Part shown: positions 7,980 to 17,008 of the stretch, piece after piece
Position numbering within the stretch: position 1 is the stretch's first letter
How the letters are laid out: each line of letters opens with the position of its first letter
From: Bacteroidetes bacterium GWF2_43_63
Lineage (GTDB): Bacteria; Bacteroidota; Bacteroidia; Bacteroidales; DTU049
Reading direction: 5' to 3'
Length of the DNA: 64,000 nucleotides
Assembly (NCBI GenBank): GCA_001769275.1
Contig: MEOQ01000022.1
Span: 62,001-126,000 of the forward strand
Made by a program: the position numbers and the translations under genes
Notes under the pieces: generated by a model
The model's database searches: none
Seen by the model: the letters and a program-made list of their open reading frames with translations, nothing else
Told to the model about the DNA's origin: nothing

Positions 7980-9041
7980 ATGAAGAAATTAGTTATTGTT
8001 GCCATCATCATATTTTTTGCTGTTGCCACGCAAGCACAGGAAAAATTTAAAATTGTTAAAGACGTTCCGCACACATCGGTGAAAAATCAGCAACATGCCG
8101 GAACCTGCTGGAGCTTTGCGACTACATCATTTATAGAATCGGAGTTGATCCGAAGCGGTTCAGGCGAGTTTGATTTGTCCGAACTTTTCTTTGTGTATTA
8201 TGCATATCTGATGAAGACTGATAATTTCATCCGGCTCAGAGGCGTGGCCAACTTTAGTCAGGGCGGACAGGCACACGACGTGTTTGCAGTCATGGATAAA
8301 TATGGCGCAGTGACTGAAGAATTTTTCACAGGTTATGCTCCTGGAGATACGATCTACGACCATACTGAAATGGAAAAAATTCTGAGTGCGATGGCAAAGG
8401 TGTGGACCGGAATTGATGGGGTAGGACGTCATTGGAAAGGCGCTTCCAGAGCTATTCTTGATGAATATATGGGTGAGATGCCCAATGAAATGGCATTTCG
8501 TAAAAAGACTTACACGCCGATGGAATTTCGCCAGGCATACCTGCCTAAATCTTCGGATTATGTAGAGCTAACAAGCTTTTCGCATCACCCGTGGTATGAG
8601 CCCTTCCGTCTAGAAATTCCTGACAACTGGCTTGGAGCACAGTATTACAATTTGCCGGTGGATGAATTGATGGAAGTGATTAACTATGCACTTGAAAATG
8701 GTTATAGTATTTGTTGGGATGGCGATGTAAGCGAGCCGGAATTCAAACACCGCCAGAATTATGCGCGTATTGAAGACGAGAATATGAAATTGACTCAAGC
8801 TGCTCGCCAGGATGGATTCGACGATTTCAGCACGAGCGATGATCACCTGATGCATATGACCGGCCTTTCGGAAGATTCGCTGGGAAACCGGCATTACATT
8901 ATAAAAAACAGCTGGGGCGACTCCAATAGCGAGCATGGTTATCTGCACATGAGCAAAGGCTTTGTTTATATGAAGACTGTTGCCATTCTGATTCACAAGA
9001 ATGCCATACCGGAAAAGATCCGGAAGAAGCTGAGTTTGTAG
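7980..9041 (+). CDS. secreted papain-like cysteine protease (C1B, bleomycin-hydrolase type)
   Basis: This 353-residue protein has a signal peptide (ending near TQAQ) and the full papain-type catalytic set: an oxyanion Gln in VKNQQHAGTCWSF, the nucleophile Cys43, the His in DDHLMHMTGL (about residue 284) and the Asn in IIKNSWG (about residue 308). The long insert between Cys and His and the overall match point to the C1B (PepC/bleomycin hydrolase) branch, here exported rather than cytoplasmic. It starts 14 bases after the OmpA-like gene and probably ends that operon. The substrate is unknown. Confidence 0.85.
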   Translation: MKKLVIVAIIIFFAVATQAQEKFKIVKDVPHTSVKNQQHAGTCWSFATTSFIESELIRSGSGEFDLSELFFVYYAYLMKTDNFIRLRGVANFSQGGQAHDVFAVMDKYGAVTEEFFTGYAPGDTIYDHTEMEKILSAMAKVWTGIDGVGRHWKGASRAILDEYMGEMPNEMAFRKKTYTPMEFRQAYLPKSSDYVELTSFSHHPWYEPFRLEIPDNWLGAQYYNLPVDELMEVINYALENGYSICWDGDVSEPEFKHRQNYARIEDENMKLTQAARQDGFDDFSTSDDHLMHMTGLSEDSLGNRHYIIKNSWGDSNSEHGYLHMSKGFVYMKTVAILIHKNAIPEKIRKKLSL

Positions 9042-9060
9042 GGCAACAGCTTATTTATAA

Positions 9061-9246
9061 GAGTCTGTCTCAAAACTAATAATCGTTACGATATTCCATC
9101 GTTCCGGCCGATTTGAATTTGAATATAATATTTCGGCCGGAATATGGAATCGTCGTAACACCTTCAAAAGCAACGATTCCATATCCGCCAGCCGGCGGAC
9201 GATGGAATATTGTTTTTGACGATGCATTGTGTTTTGAGACAGACTC
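9061..9246. repeat. inverted-repeat intergenic element, copy 1 (MITE-like)
   Basis: A 186-bp element bounded by perfect 16-bp inverted repeats: GAGTCTGTCTCAAAAC at 9061-9076 and its complement at 9231-9246. Inside are further inverted segments around ATTCCATCGT and CGATTCCATAT, and a CCGGCCG palindrome. The second element at 48611-48783 is its reverse complement with divergence. It lies 20 bases after the C1 protease stop and encodes no protein. No clear target duplication is visible. Confidence 0.75.
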
Positions 9247-9414
9247 GTGATAATGTGAAATTTCTGCGAAAAAGAAAAACAGATTTGATTTATTTTGTTA
9301 AAAAAGTGTCTACAGCCATGATTTAATGCGGGTTCTGGATTGTTAATAAAATCGTCCTATCACATTCAACTTTTGTGAATTTGTAAAGTCAAAGAAATTC
9401 ACAAGTCCTGACCC
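9247..9414. other. AT-rich intergenic region
   Basis: No gene or clear regulatory site is visible here. It separates the repeat element from the PKD-domain gene and probably holds that gene's promoter. Confidence 0.4.
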
Positions 9415-10257
9415 ATGAGAGTTTTATATATTTTCTGCTTTTCATTGATGGTTATTTTATTGCAGGCGCAGAACTCAAAGCCTGTTGCCTCGTTTACGTT
9501 ATCCGACAATATAATTTGCGCAAACAGTTCCATCACTGTTTCAGATCAATCGACAGGTAATATCGCTTACTGGAACTGGAGTTTCCAAGGTGGGAACCCG
9601 GCATCATCGGAAAACAAAGATCCAGGAAATATCATTTTTAGTAATCCGGGCATCTATAAAATTATTCTTACGGTTACCTTTGAGAACGGCGATGTTGATA
9701 CAGAATCACAAACTATTAACGTTGGTGCTTTCACTCCTGCAGTTTTCAATGTGGCACCTACACAGGGAATAGCTCCTTTGAATGTTCAGCTCAGCACAAA
9801 TGTCCCGGCAGGACAGTGTAAGTGGTATGTTGGAGGAATGTCTTTTACTGACATGTCGGCGTTTAGTCATATCTACCAGAATGCCGGAACTTTTGACATC
9901 TGTCTGGTCACCAAAAACCAACTTGGGTGTAAGGATTCCGCATGTATTGATGTAATTGTCTGGGAACAGACTGCACAGGATTCATCTTTTCTGATTACAC
10001 CCAATGTCTTTACACCAAACAATGATTTACAGAATGATATTTTCAGGACAACAAGTCGCAATATTGTTGAATGGGACTCACGTATCTATAACCGCTGGGG
10101 GCAGCTGGTTTATAATTCATCGGCACCCGATGTGGCATGGGATGGCATGTACAATGGCAACGCATGCGAAGTGGGTGTTTATGTTTATATAATAAAAGCT
10201 GTAGGCGGCGACGGTAAACCTTACGATATTTCCGGAACCCTGACCCTGTTTCGGTAA
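9415..10257 (+). CDS. PKD-domain protein with type B T9SS sorting domain
   Basis: This 280-residue exported protein has a signal peptide (to LLQAQ) and one or two PKD-like beta-sandwich domains (YWNWSFQGGNPASSENKDPG then FSNPGIYKIILTVT). The C-terminal 90 residues match the CHU_C or type B sorting domain: TPNVFTPNNDLQNDIF, IYNRWGQLVY, WDGMYNGNACEVGVYVYII. That domain sends proteins through the type IX secretion system to the cell surface or medium, often with gliding. It stands alone, between the repeat element and a terminator. No catalytic domain is present, so an adhesive or structural surface role is likely. Confidence 0.88.
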   Translation: MRVLYIFCFSLMVILLQAQNSKPVASFTLSDNIICANSSITVSDQSTGNIAYWNWSFQGGNPASSENKDPGNIIFSNPGIYKIILTVTFENGDVDTESQTINVGAFTPAVFNVAPTQGIAPLNVQLSTNVPAGQCKWYVGGMSFTDMSAFSHIYQNAGTFDICLVTKNQLGCKDSACIDVIVWEQTAQDSSFLITPNVFTPNNDLQNDIFRTTSRNIVEWDSRIYNRWGQLVYNSSAPDVAWDGMYNGNACEVGVYVYIIKAVGGDGKPYDISGTLTLFR

Positions 10258-10289
10258 TTCTCAGCAATTTAATTAAACCCAGCCTAAAG

Positions 10290-10318
10290 GAGGTCTGATT
10301 TTTCAGGCCTCTTTTTTT
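10290..10318 (+). terminator. rho-independent terminator
   Basis: GAGGTCTGA pairs with TCAGGCCTC (one G-T pair, 4-base loop), followed by seven T residues. It ends the PKD-domain gene. Confidence 0.8.
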
Positions 10319-10346
10319 AATCTTTTTCCAGTAATCGGGAAGACTC

Positions 10347-11324
10347 TTAGTATTTCAAAGCATTTTCAATAATAATATCATACAGCTCAGATTCCTGTAT
10401 TCCTGCAGCACGGGCTTGTTGCGGGACTATGCTGGCCGATGACATTCCGGGAATAGTGTTTACTTCGAGAAACACCGGATGAGTTCCATTGTGGATATAA
10501 TCGAATCGCACAACACCCCGGCAATTTAGTTTTTCGTATAACATCTTTGAAGTCTTGACAACTTCATCAATTTTCTTTTGATCGACGGGAGCAGGCGTGA
10601 TTTCATCGCTCATGCCCTGGGTGTATTTGGCTTCGAAGTCGAAAAAATCTTTTTTGCTTTTAACAAGCGTAACAGGCAACGCAGTTATTTCGCCATTGAT
10701 GCGCAGAACGCCGCAAGTGAGCTCATCACCCTGTGTAAACTCTTCAACAAGAACTTCCTTGTCTTCCTGAAACGCTTTTTCCAATGCTTGTGCTACTTCT
10801 TCGGCTGTTTTCACCTTGCTCATTCCGATGCTGGATCCGCCACTGTTGGGTTTGACGAAAACCGGAAAGTTGAGATGTGTCCAAACCTCTTCGGGTTGAG
10901 CTGTTGATGCATTGTTGAAATATACCGAACGGCCTACGATAACGCCCAAAGCTTTTACAAGTTGTATAGTGTAGAATTTATTGAAGGTTACGTTCGAAAC
11001 CATCGCATTGCAAGTGGTATGTGGTATTCCCAGCAATTCGAAATAGCTTTGCATCAATCCGTTCTCACCCGGTGTTCCGTGAATCATGATAAAAGCAACA
11101 TCGAAATGCACTGTGCCATCAGGCAATGGCAGCGAAAAATCATGTCGATTTATATGAACTGTACCATTTTCGCTTTTCCATGTCCAATTTTCTTTGCCGA
11201 TTTCAATTAAAAAGACATTGTATTTATCGCGGTCTATTTTCTGAGCAATTACGCCTGCGCTTTGTACTGAAATGACCGATTCGCCTGAATATCCACCGGC
11301 AAGAAGAGCAATGTTGAGTTTCAT
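10347..11324 (-). CDS. ddl: D-alanine--D-alanine ligase
   Basis: This 325-residue ATP-grasp enzyme joins two D-Ala molecules for peptidoglycan synthesis in the cytoplasm. Seen in the sequence: N-terminal GGYSGESVISVQSA, the FVKPNSGGSSIGMSKV ATP-grasp loop, the VLVEEFTQGDELTCGVL segment, and the C-terminal metal-binding stretch FLEVNTIPGMSSASIVPQQA. The ATG at 11324 (MKLNIALLAGG) matches the usual Ddl start; the 17 residues upstream in frame do not. Length agrees with the family. It stands alone and converges with the PKD-domain gene. Confidence 0.95.
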   Translation of the reverse strand: MKLNIALLAGGYSGESVISVQSAGVIAQKIDRDKYNVFLIEIGKENWTWKSENGTVHINRHDFSLPLPDGTVHFDVAFIMIHGTPGENGLMQSYFELLGIPHTTCNAMVSNVTFNKFYTIQLVKALGVIVGRSVYFNNASTAQPEEVWTHLNFPVFVKPNSGGSSIGMSKVKTAEEVAQALEKAFQEDKEVLVEEFTQGDELTCGVLRINGEITALPVTLVKSKKDFFDFEAKYTQGMSDEITPAPVDQKKIDEVVKTSKMLYEKLNCRGVVRFDYIHNGTHPVFLEVNTIPGMSSASIVPQQARAAGIQESELYDIIIENALKY

Positions 11325-11445
11325 ATATGGATTTTTCAATTCAAAAGTAGCAATATTCAGCGGTTTGGGGATCAAAAAAAATTAAAAAATCAAACACATT
11401 CAGAAAAATGTGTCTACTTTTATAACTGATTTCGAAATACAAAGG

Positions 11446-12171
11446 ATGGCAAAATATAATAAATGGGTTTTTGGTGCGCTGGGTTGGGCTTTTGGAGGTC
11501 CCATCGGCGGTTTATTCGGATTTATTCTGGGCTCATATTTCGATTATGCCTCTCACTCAAAAATCAGAACAAATATTGAAGGAGAGACTACTCCCGGCGA
11601 TTTCAGACTTGCGTTGCTGGCCTTGCTTGCGGCCGTGATGAAAGTTGACCGGAAAAATCTCAAGGTCGAACTGGATTTTATTAAACAGGTTTTTACGAAC
11701 ACTTTTGGCGGACAATTTACAAAGCAATCAATGCCTCTGTTGAAGGAATTGCTTGAAAAGGACATCCCTGTCCGTGACATATGCCTTCAGATTCGCTCGC
11801 ATATGGATCATGCTGCCAGGCTTGAACTCGTCAATGTGTTGTTTTCTCTTTCTATGATAGATAAAGAGCTGCATCCAGCCGAGGATGATTTAATGAAAAG
11901 GATTGCGATGTGGCTTGGAATCACAGAAAAGGATTATAATTCCATGCATTCGGTGCACATCCCTGATGCCGGCTGGGCCTATAAAGTTCTCGAAGTTAGC
12001 TCTGATGCAAGCGATGATGAAGTCCGTAAGGCATATCGCCGAATGGCAATGAAATATCACCCTGACCGCGTAGCTCACCTTGGTGACGATGTGGCTAAAA
12101 CAGCCGGAGAAAAATTCAAAGCGGTCAACAAAGCATGGGAAGAAATTAAAAAAGAAAGGAAGATAAATTGA
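11446..12171 (+). CDS. TerB/J-domain protein (DjlA-like)
   Basis: This 241-residue protein starts with a short Gly-rich hydrophobic segment ([19 protein letters not shown]) that can insert in the membrane, then a TerB-like helical domain (about 50-165) with acidic motifs ([23 protein letters not shown]). The C-terminal 65 residues are a J domain with the essential HPD triad (KYHPDRV), so it should recruit and stimulate DnaK. This is the architecture of DjlA. The ATG at 11446 opens directly into the hydrophobic segment; an earlier ATG at 11410 is less likely. Confidence 0.88.
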   Translation: MAKYNKWVFGALGWAFGGPIGGLFGFILGSYFDYASHSKIRTNIEGETTPGDFRLALLALLAAVMKVDRKNLKVELDFIKQVFTNTFGGQFTKQSMPLLKELLEKDIPVRDICLQIRSHMDHAARLELVNVLFSLSMIDKELHPAEDDLMKRIAMWLGITEKDYNSMHSVHIPDAGWAYKVLEVSSDASDDEVRKAYRRMAMKYHPDRVAHLGDDVAKTAGEKFKAVNKAWEEIKKERKIN

Positions 12172-12233
12172 AATCATATACAGACCTTTAAAATATTTAG
12201 TACTTTGGCTTAAATTTTCAGAAACCTCTCTGC

Positions 12234-15200
12234 ATGCGTAAAGTTTTCATCATATGCATTTTTGTTTTTTCAGTTCTTTCTGTTGTCAGGGCTGATGAAC
12301 TCAGGGGAGGACTGCCATTTTTCTTCAATTATCACCCCAGTGAGTACCACGGCTATTCTCAGAATTGGGTAATTACCAGCAACTCCAAAGGTTTTCTGTT
12401 TGTTGGAAACGGCGATGGAATCCTGATGTATAACAGCAGAAGCTGGTCAAAGTTTCTACTGGCAAACAGTGCCACCCCTTCAAGTTTTTACTGCGACGAA
12501 AACGATGTAGTCTGGGTCGGCGCTCAGTCTGAGCTTGGATGCTTTCTTCCGGACAATTTAGATGGATATCGTTATGTTTCTCTAACGCATCTTGTAAAGA
12601 GCAAATTCAGAGAATTTGGGTTTGTGTTTTCAATAAATAAAACCACCGACGGAATTTATTTCAGGACGGCAGAAAATATTTTCAGGCTCATTCCTCAAGG
12701 AATGTTTACTATTCCGATTGAACGTGGTTCCAATTTATTTGAATTCCGGCACACACTTTTTTTGTATGAACCATCCACAGGTTTTTCGGTTGTAAGTGGC
12801 AATAAGTTGTTACGCGTATTTTGCGAATTACCGCCGCTAATGGTGATACGTAAAGTAATTCCGCTGGGCCGTGACTCAGCTTTGATTGTCGATTCAAGGG
12901 CTGGTTTGCACAAGGCGTTTTTTGACTTCACAAACCGCTACGCAATTAAAATGTCGGTTCAGCCAATGGCGGAATCAGTCAATGAGTTCCTTGTAACAAA
13001 CGAGGTTTTTCATGCTATCCGGATGACCAATGGAAAATATGGTTTTGCTACTTCGAGGAACGGAACAATTGTTACCGATTCGGCTTTCAGAATACTTTAC
13101 CATCTCTCCCGCGAAGCTGGAGTGATGAACGAGACGCATACGTTTTTGTACGAGGACAAACAGCACAATATGTGGATTGCCATGGATAATGGAATCTGCA
13201 AAGTGAATGCGCAGTCTCCATTATGTAATTTCAATGATTACCAGGGCCTGAAGGGCAGTGTGCTCGATGTTGTTCGTTGCTTTGATCAGATTTTCGTTGC
13301 CACCTGGCAAGGGGTTTTTTATCAGAACACGGCATCCGAAAAAACAAAACGCGAAATATTTCTGCCAATTTCTCAAATTGCCTCGCAATCGTGGGACCTT
13401 GAATCGGTGAATATTTCTGGCAAAAATTATCTGCTTGCAGCAACTTCGGACGGAATGTTCATTATTGACAGCACGTTGAAAACAACCATGGTTTCGGATG
13501 GTAATTTCAATTATGTGAAAGCCAGAGCCGACAACAATGCGCTGGTTTATGCCGGTGGTCCGCTTATTATTAAATTCATCGATTTTACCAAAAGCATTTT
13601 AAATCCGGCTGAGACGCAGGTGCCAAATCTCGAAAGTCGTATTATTAATGCAGTTCTTTCGAGTAAAAATGAACTTTTTGTTGGCACTGCCCGTGATGGT
13701 GTGTTTGTTTTTTCAGCGGTTCCGTTATCTGAATCAACAGATGATATTGTTTTTGAAATGAGTCAGATCGGTATAAAGAATGGCTTACCTCAGTCGGATC
13801 AATACAGTGTATTTCTGTTTCACAATCAGATTCTTGTCAGTACTCAAAGTGGTTTATTCAGGCTTGTGAAAACAAACAACCAATATGTGGCAAAGCCCTT
13901 CGACAGGGAGTTTCTGGCCTTTTACAATAAATCCCAGTTCATCAATATTATTAAGGAAGATCACAATGGGGATATGTGGTTTCAGACCAATTCGAAATTG
14001 TCGGGACAAAAAAGCCTGTATTACGTAAAATGGAAAGGCAATAAAAAAGAGTTCATCAGCGCACCATTTCAGGCATTTCCTGATCTGGAATTTTATTCCA
14101 TAACACCTGAAGGAGATTCGGTTGTTTGGCTGGGAAGTGATGACGGAGTGTTTTGTTTCGACTGGAGTATAAGTAATTCCTTCAGTTTCAATGAGTCATT
14201 TACTACAGCACTTCAGAAAGTTTCGTTGAATGGAGAAACAATTTTCAGCAATGTTTCCCGCAATTATCTGGTTTCAGAACCAGATCTGATTTCATTTAAA
14301 AAAGGTAACATCCGGTTTGACTTTTCAGCAGGGTATTACATTTATGAAACGCAGGTTCAATTTTCATATATGCTCGAGGGGTTTGATGATAAGTGGTCTG
14401 AGCCCTCGTCGGAAAACTACAAGGAGTACACGAATCTTCCGCCCGGGGAATACACATTTCATGTGAAAGCAATCAATCCATTTGGGGCAGAAGGCGTTTC
14501 AGCCGATTTTTCCTTTGTAATTCCGGCGCCGTGGTACAACAAGTGGTGGGCATGGGCAATCGCAATTCTTTGTGTTGCTGCAATTGTCTTTGGCATTGTT
14601 ACCTATTTCAACCGACGGCTTATCAAAGCAAAATTAAGACTGGAAAACATTGTTCACAGCCGCACGCTTGAAATACAGAATCAGAAAAAAGCCATTGAAA
14701 TTGAAAAGGAGAAAGCAGACAAACTGTTGCTCAACATCCTGCCAGTGAGAATTGCAGATGAATTGAAATCAACCGGCCGTTGTCAGACAGAGTTTTACCA
14801 GTCTGTCACGGTTTTATTTACTGATATCAGCGGCTTCACATCGATTTCCGAGTTAATGGATCCGGAGGAACTGGTCTCGAAACTGGATGAAATATTCACT
14901 CAGTTTGATGATATTTGTTCGCGAAATAAACTTGAGAAGATTAAGACCATCGGCGATTCGCACATGAGCGCCGGAGGTATTCCAGTCCGCAATCGGACAC
15001 ATGCGGTGGATGCAACGTTGTCGGCTATGGAAATGCAGCAGTTTATGGATAAGATGCGCAAGCGAAACCCAGCTGACAGCATCTGGAAACTCAGAATAGG
15101 CATCAATACCGGCGAACTTACAGCAGGAGTTGTAGGCAAACGAAAATTTGCTTTCGATATATGGGGTGACACAGTGAACACGGCAAGCCGATTACAGGAT

Positions 15201-15434
15201 GCCGGTGAATCTGGAAAGATTAATGTTTCGAGCCGGACAGCCGAGTTGGTCTCCTCGTTTTTCGATTTGACTTATAGGGGAAAGAAACCCATTAAGCACA
15301 AGGGAGAAGTGGACATGTTTTTTGTTGATGGCATAAAACCAGAACTTAGTGTTGACGGTAAAATGCTGAGGCCCAACCGAGCTTTCTGGGAGAAATACAA
15401 TGAATTGCTGGAACTTAAGTTTTTAAATTTCTGA
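12234..15434 (+). CDS. propeller/Y_Y_Y sensor with adenylate cyclase output
   Basis: This 1,066-residue protein has a signal peptide, a long periplasmic beta-propeller region of the two-component-regulator type, a Y_Y_Y-like module (about 690-760, GFDDKWSEPSSENYKEYTNL), one membrane span (about 771-793), a short coiled coil and a class III cyclase domain (about 850-1040). The cyclase keeps both metal-binding Asp (FTDISGF and KTIGDS), the adenine-specifying Lys and Asp (EKIKTIGD, FDIWGD) and the transition-state Asn/Arg (NTASR). It should make cAMP in response to an outside ligand. In most relatives of the periplasmic part the output is a histidine kinase. The HD-domain gene follows after two bases. 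Confidence 0.88.
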   Translation: MRKVFIICIFVFSVLSVVRADELRGGLPFFFNYHPSEYHGYSQNWVITSNSKGFLFVGNGDGILMYNSRSWSKFLLANSATPSSFYCDENDVVWVGAQSELGCFLPDNLDGYRYVSLTHLVKSKFREFGFVFSINKTTDGIYFRTAENIFRLIPQGMFTIPIERGSNLFEFRHTLFLYEPSTGFSVVSGNKLLRVFCELPPLMVIRKVIPLGRDSALIVDSRAGLHKAFFDFTNRYAIKMSVQPMAESVNEFLVTNEVFHAIRMTNGKYGFATSRNGTIVTDSAFRILYHLSREAGVMNETHTFLYEDKQHNMWIAMDNGICKVNAQSPLCNFNDYQGLKGSVLDVVRCFDQIFVATWQGVFYQNTASEKTKREIFLPISQIASQSWDLESVNISGKNYLLAATSDGMFIIDSTLKTTMVSDGNFNYVKARADNNALVYAGGPLIIKFIDFTKSILNPAETQVPNLESRIINAVLSSKNELFVGTARDGVFVFSAVPLSESTDDIVFEMSQIGIKNGLPQSDQYSVFLFHNQILVSTQSGLFRLVKTNNQYVAKPFDREFLAFYNKSQFINIIKEDHNGDMWFQTNSKLSGQKSLYYVKWKGNKKEFISAPFQAFPDLEFYSITPEGDSVVWLGSDDGVFCFDWSISNSFSFNESFTTALQKVSLNGETIFSNVSRNYLVSEPDLISFKKGNIRFDFSAGYYIYETQVQFSYMLEGFDDKWSEPSSENYKEYTNLPPGEYTFHVKAINPFGAEGVSADFSFVIPAPWYNKWWAWAIAILCVAAIVFGIVTYFNRRLIKAKLRLENIVHSRTLEIQNQKKAIEIEKEKADKLLLNILPVRIADELKSTGRCQTEFYQSVTVLFTDISGFTSISELMDPEELVSKLDEIFTQFDDICSRNKLEKIKTIGDSHMSAGGIPVRNRTHAVDATLSAMEMQQFMDKMRKRNPADSIWKLRIGINTGELTAGVVGKRKFAFDIWGDTVNTASRLQDAGESGKINVSSRTAELVSSFFDLTYRGKKPIKHKGEVDMFFVDGIKPELSVDGKMLRPNRAFWEKYNELLELKFLNF

Positions 15435-15436
15435 CC

Positions 15437-16021
15437 ATGGATTTTGACAGGGTGAAAGAATATATGATGCAGCGGTTAGGGAGGGGACTGGCACCCAATC
15501 TCTATTATCACGGTATTCATCACACTATTGACGTAATGCGGGCAACAGAAGCTATTGCCGCTTCTGAAAGAATTCAGGGAATGGACAAACTCATTCTGAT
15601 GACAGCTGCTCTGTTTCACGATGTAGGATTCTTAATTCGTTACAAGGAAAATGAGGATATCTCTGCAGGTATGTGCTGGAATATTCTTCCAAGATTCAAT
15701 TACACACAGTCTGAAATAATGATGATTGCTCATATCATAATGTCCACATCGATTCCGCAAAAACCGGTCGATAAACTGGACAGCATTATGTGTGACGCCG
15801 ACCTGGACTATCTGGGTCGCGATGACTTTTTCATTATCGGCTGTAATCTACGCAGGGAATGGAAAGAGTACGGCCGAGAACTGACCGTAAAGGAGTGGTA
15901 TTATCAACAGATTGACTTTCTCTCTCAACATCATTATTTTACTAAAACAGCCACATTGCAACGGGAAGAAAAAAAATTACGACACCTGGAATATTTAATC
16001 CGGCTGGTCAATAAAAAGTAG
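15437..16021 (+). CDS. HD-domain phosphohydrolase
   Basis: This 194-residue protein has the HD-superfamily metal set: YYHGIHHTIDVM near the start, the central LFHDVGFL doublet, and MCDADLDYLG, in the expected order. HD enzymes hydrolyse phosphomonoesters or diesters, often of nucleotides. It starts two bases after the adenylate cyclase stop and is surely co-transcribed, so a role in turning over the cyclase product or a related nucleotide is attractive, though the sequence does not define the substrate. It has no signal peptide and should be cytoplasmic, on the same side as the cyclase domain. Confidence 0.8.
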   Translation: MDFDRVKEYMMQRLGRGLAPNLYYHGIHHTIDVMRATEAIAASERIQGMDKLILMTAALFHDVGFLIRYKENEDISAGMCWNILPRFNYTQSEIMMIAHIIMSTSIPQKPVDKLDSIMCDADLDYLGRDDFFIIGCNLRREWKEYGRELTVKEWYYQQIDFLSQHHYFTKTATLQREEKKLRHLEYLIRLVNKK

Positions 16022-16040
16022 AATTTGTCGTTCCTTTTCA

Positions 16041-16048
16041 TATCTTTG
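16041..16048 (+). promoter_or_regulatory. putative -7 box of the usp gene
   Basis: TATCTTTG matches the Bacteroidota TAnnTTTG -7 element, 35 bases before the ATG. The TTTG upstream is nearer than usual, so only the -7 box is convincing. Confidence 0.5.
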
Positions 16049-16083
16049 CAAAAAACAGTATAATCCTTTAACTCACAAATATT

Positions 16084-16938
16084 ATGGAATCGAGAAACAA
16101 AATTGTTATTGTTCCTTTTGATTTTACCGATGTTGCCGAATGTGCCGTAAATCATGCTGCAGGGCTTGCTAAACATCAGGGCTGGGCAGTTCAGCTGCTT
16201 CACATAATCAACCGTGACACCAGAGCTCTTCTCAATGTGTACAAAGTTACCGATGAACTTGTGAAAGAGCGTCTTCAGGAAAAAATAGAAGAATATTCCA
16301 ATAAATACGGAGTTCCTTTCTCATTCGAGGCTAAGGAAGGCAGTATTTTCACCGATATCGGCAAAACAGCCGAAGATGTTGGCGCCAGCTTTATTGTTAT
16401 GGGTACCCATGGAAAACAAGGTATTCAGCATATTTTTGGTTCCTACGCTCATAAAGTGATCACTTCAACCCGAATTCCTTTCATTATTGTTCAGAAGCGC
16501 GAATACAGAGATGGCTACAACCGCATTCTTATTCCGATTGACGACACACTTGAATCGCGTCAGAAAATTAAATGGGCCATTTATATCGCCAAGCAGTTCG
16601 ACGCCACCATCCATGTTAAAGCTATGTTTCTCAACGATGAGTTGTACAAAGCTAAGATCCGCGCCGTCCTCAACAAAGTGGTCGAAGTTTTCGAAAAGAA
16701 TGGGGTGAAATATGAAGCTGAAATAGTTCCTGAAACCGGAAGTTTTGCAAAACAGGTAATTGACTATGCCCGCAAAATCGATGCAGACATGCTTCTTGTT
16801 ATGACAAATACCGATTCGAGTATTGTTCCTAATTTCATTCTAAATCCATGGGATGAGCAGATTATTTTCAACGATGCTTTTATTCCTGTTATGGCCATCA
16901 ATCCGCGTGAAATTAACATCACCGTGGTTGGCCTTTAA
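16084..16938 (+). CDS. tandem universal stress protein (UspA family)
   Basis: This 284-residue protein has two Usp domains (about 1-140 and 147-284). The first keeps a close match to the ATP-binding loop (MGTHGKQGIQHIFGS, one residue shorter than the usual spacing) after VPFDFTDVAECAV; the second begins ILIPIDDTLESRQK and has a less regular loop (MTNTDSSIVPN). Such proteins are cytoplasmic and accumulate in stress or slow growth; the molecular role is usually unknown. It has its own -7 box and its own terminator, so it is a single-gene unit. Confidence 0.9.
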   Translation: MESRNKIVIVPFDFTDVAECAVNHAAGLAKHQGWAVQLLHIINRDTRALLNVYKVTDELVKERLQEKIEEYSNKYGVPFSFEAKEGSIFTDIGKTAEDVGASFIVMGTHGKQGIQHIFGSYAHKVITSTRIPFIIVQKREYRDGYNRILIPIDDTLESRQKIKWAIYIAKQFDATIHVKAMFLNDELYKAKIRAVLNKVVEVFEKNGVKYEAEIVPETGSFAKQVIDYARKIDADMLLVMTNTDSSIVPNFILNPWDEQIIFNDAFIPVMAINPREINITVVGL

Positions 16939-16955
16939 CGATAATTAGTAATTTC

Positions 16956-16987
16956 AGCCGGTTGAATCCAACACTCAACCGGCTTTT
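16956..16987 (+). terminator. rho-independent terminator
   Basis: A perfect 10-bp stem AGCCGGTTGA / TCAACCGGCT with a short loop and a T-tract, 18 bases after the usp stop. Confidence 0.9.
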
Positions 16988-17008
16988 TCATTTCTGAAAT
17001 TCCAATAT

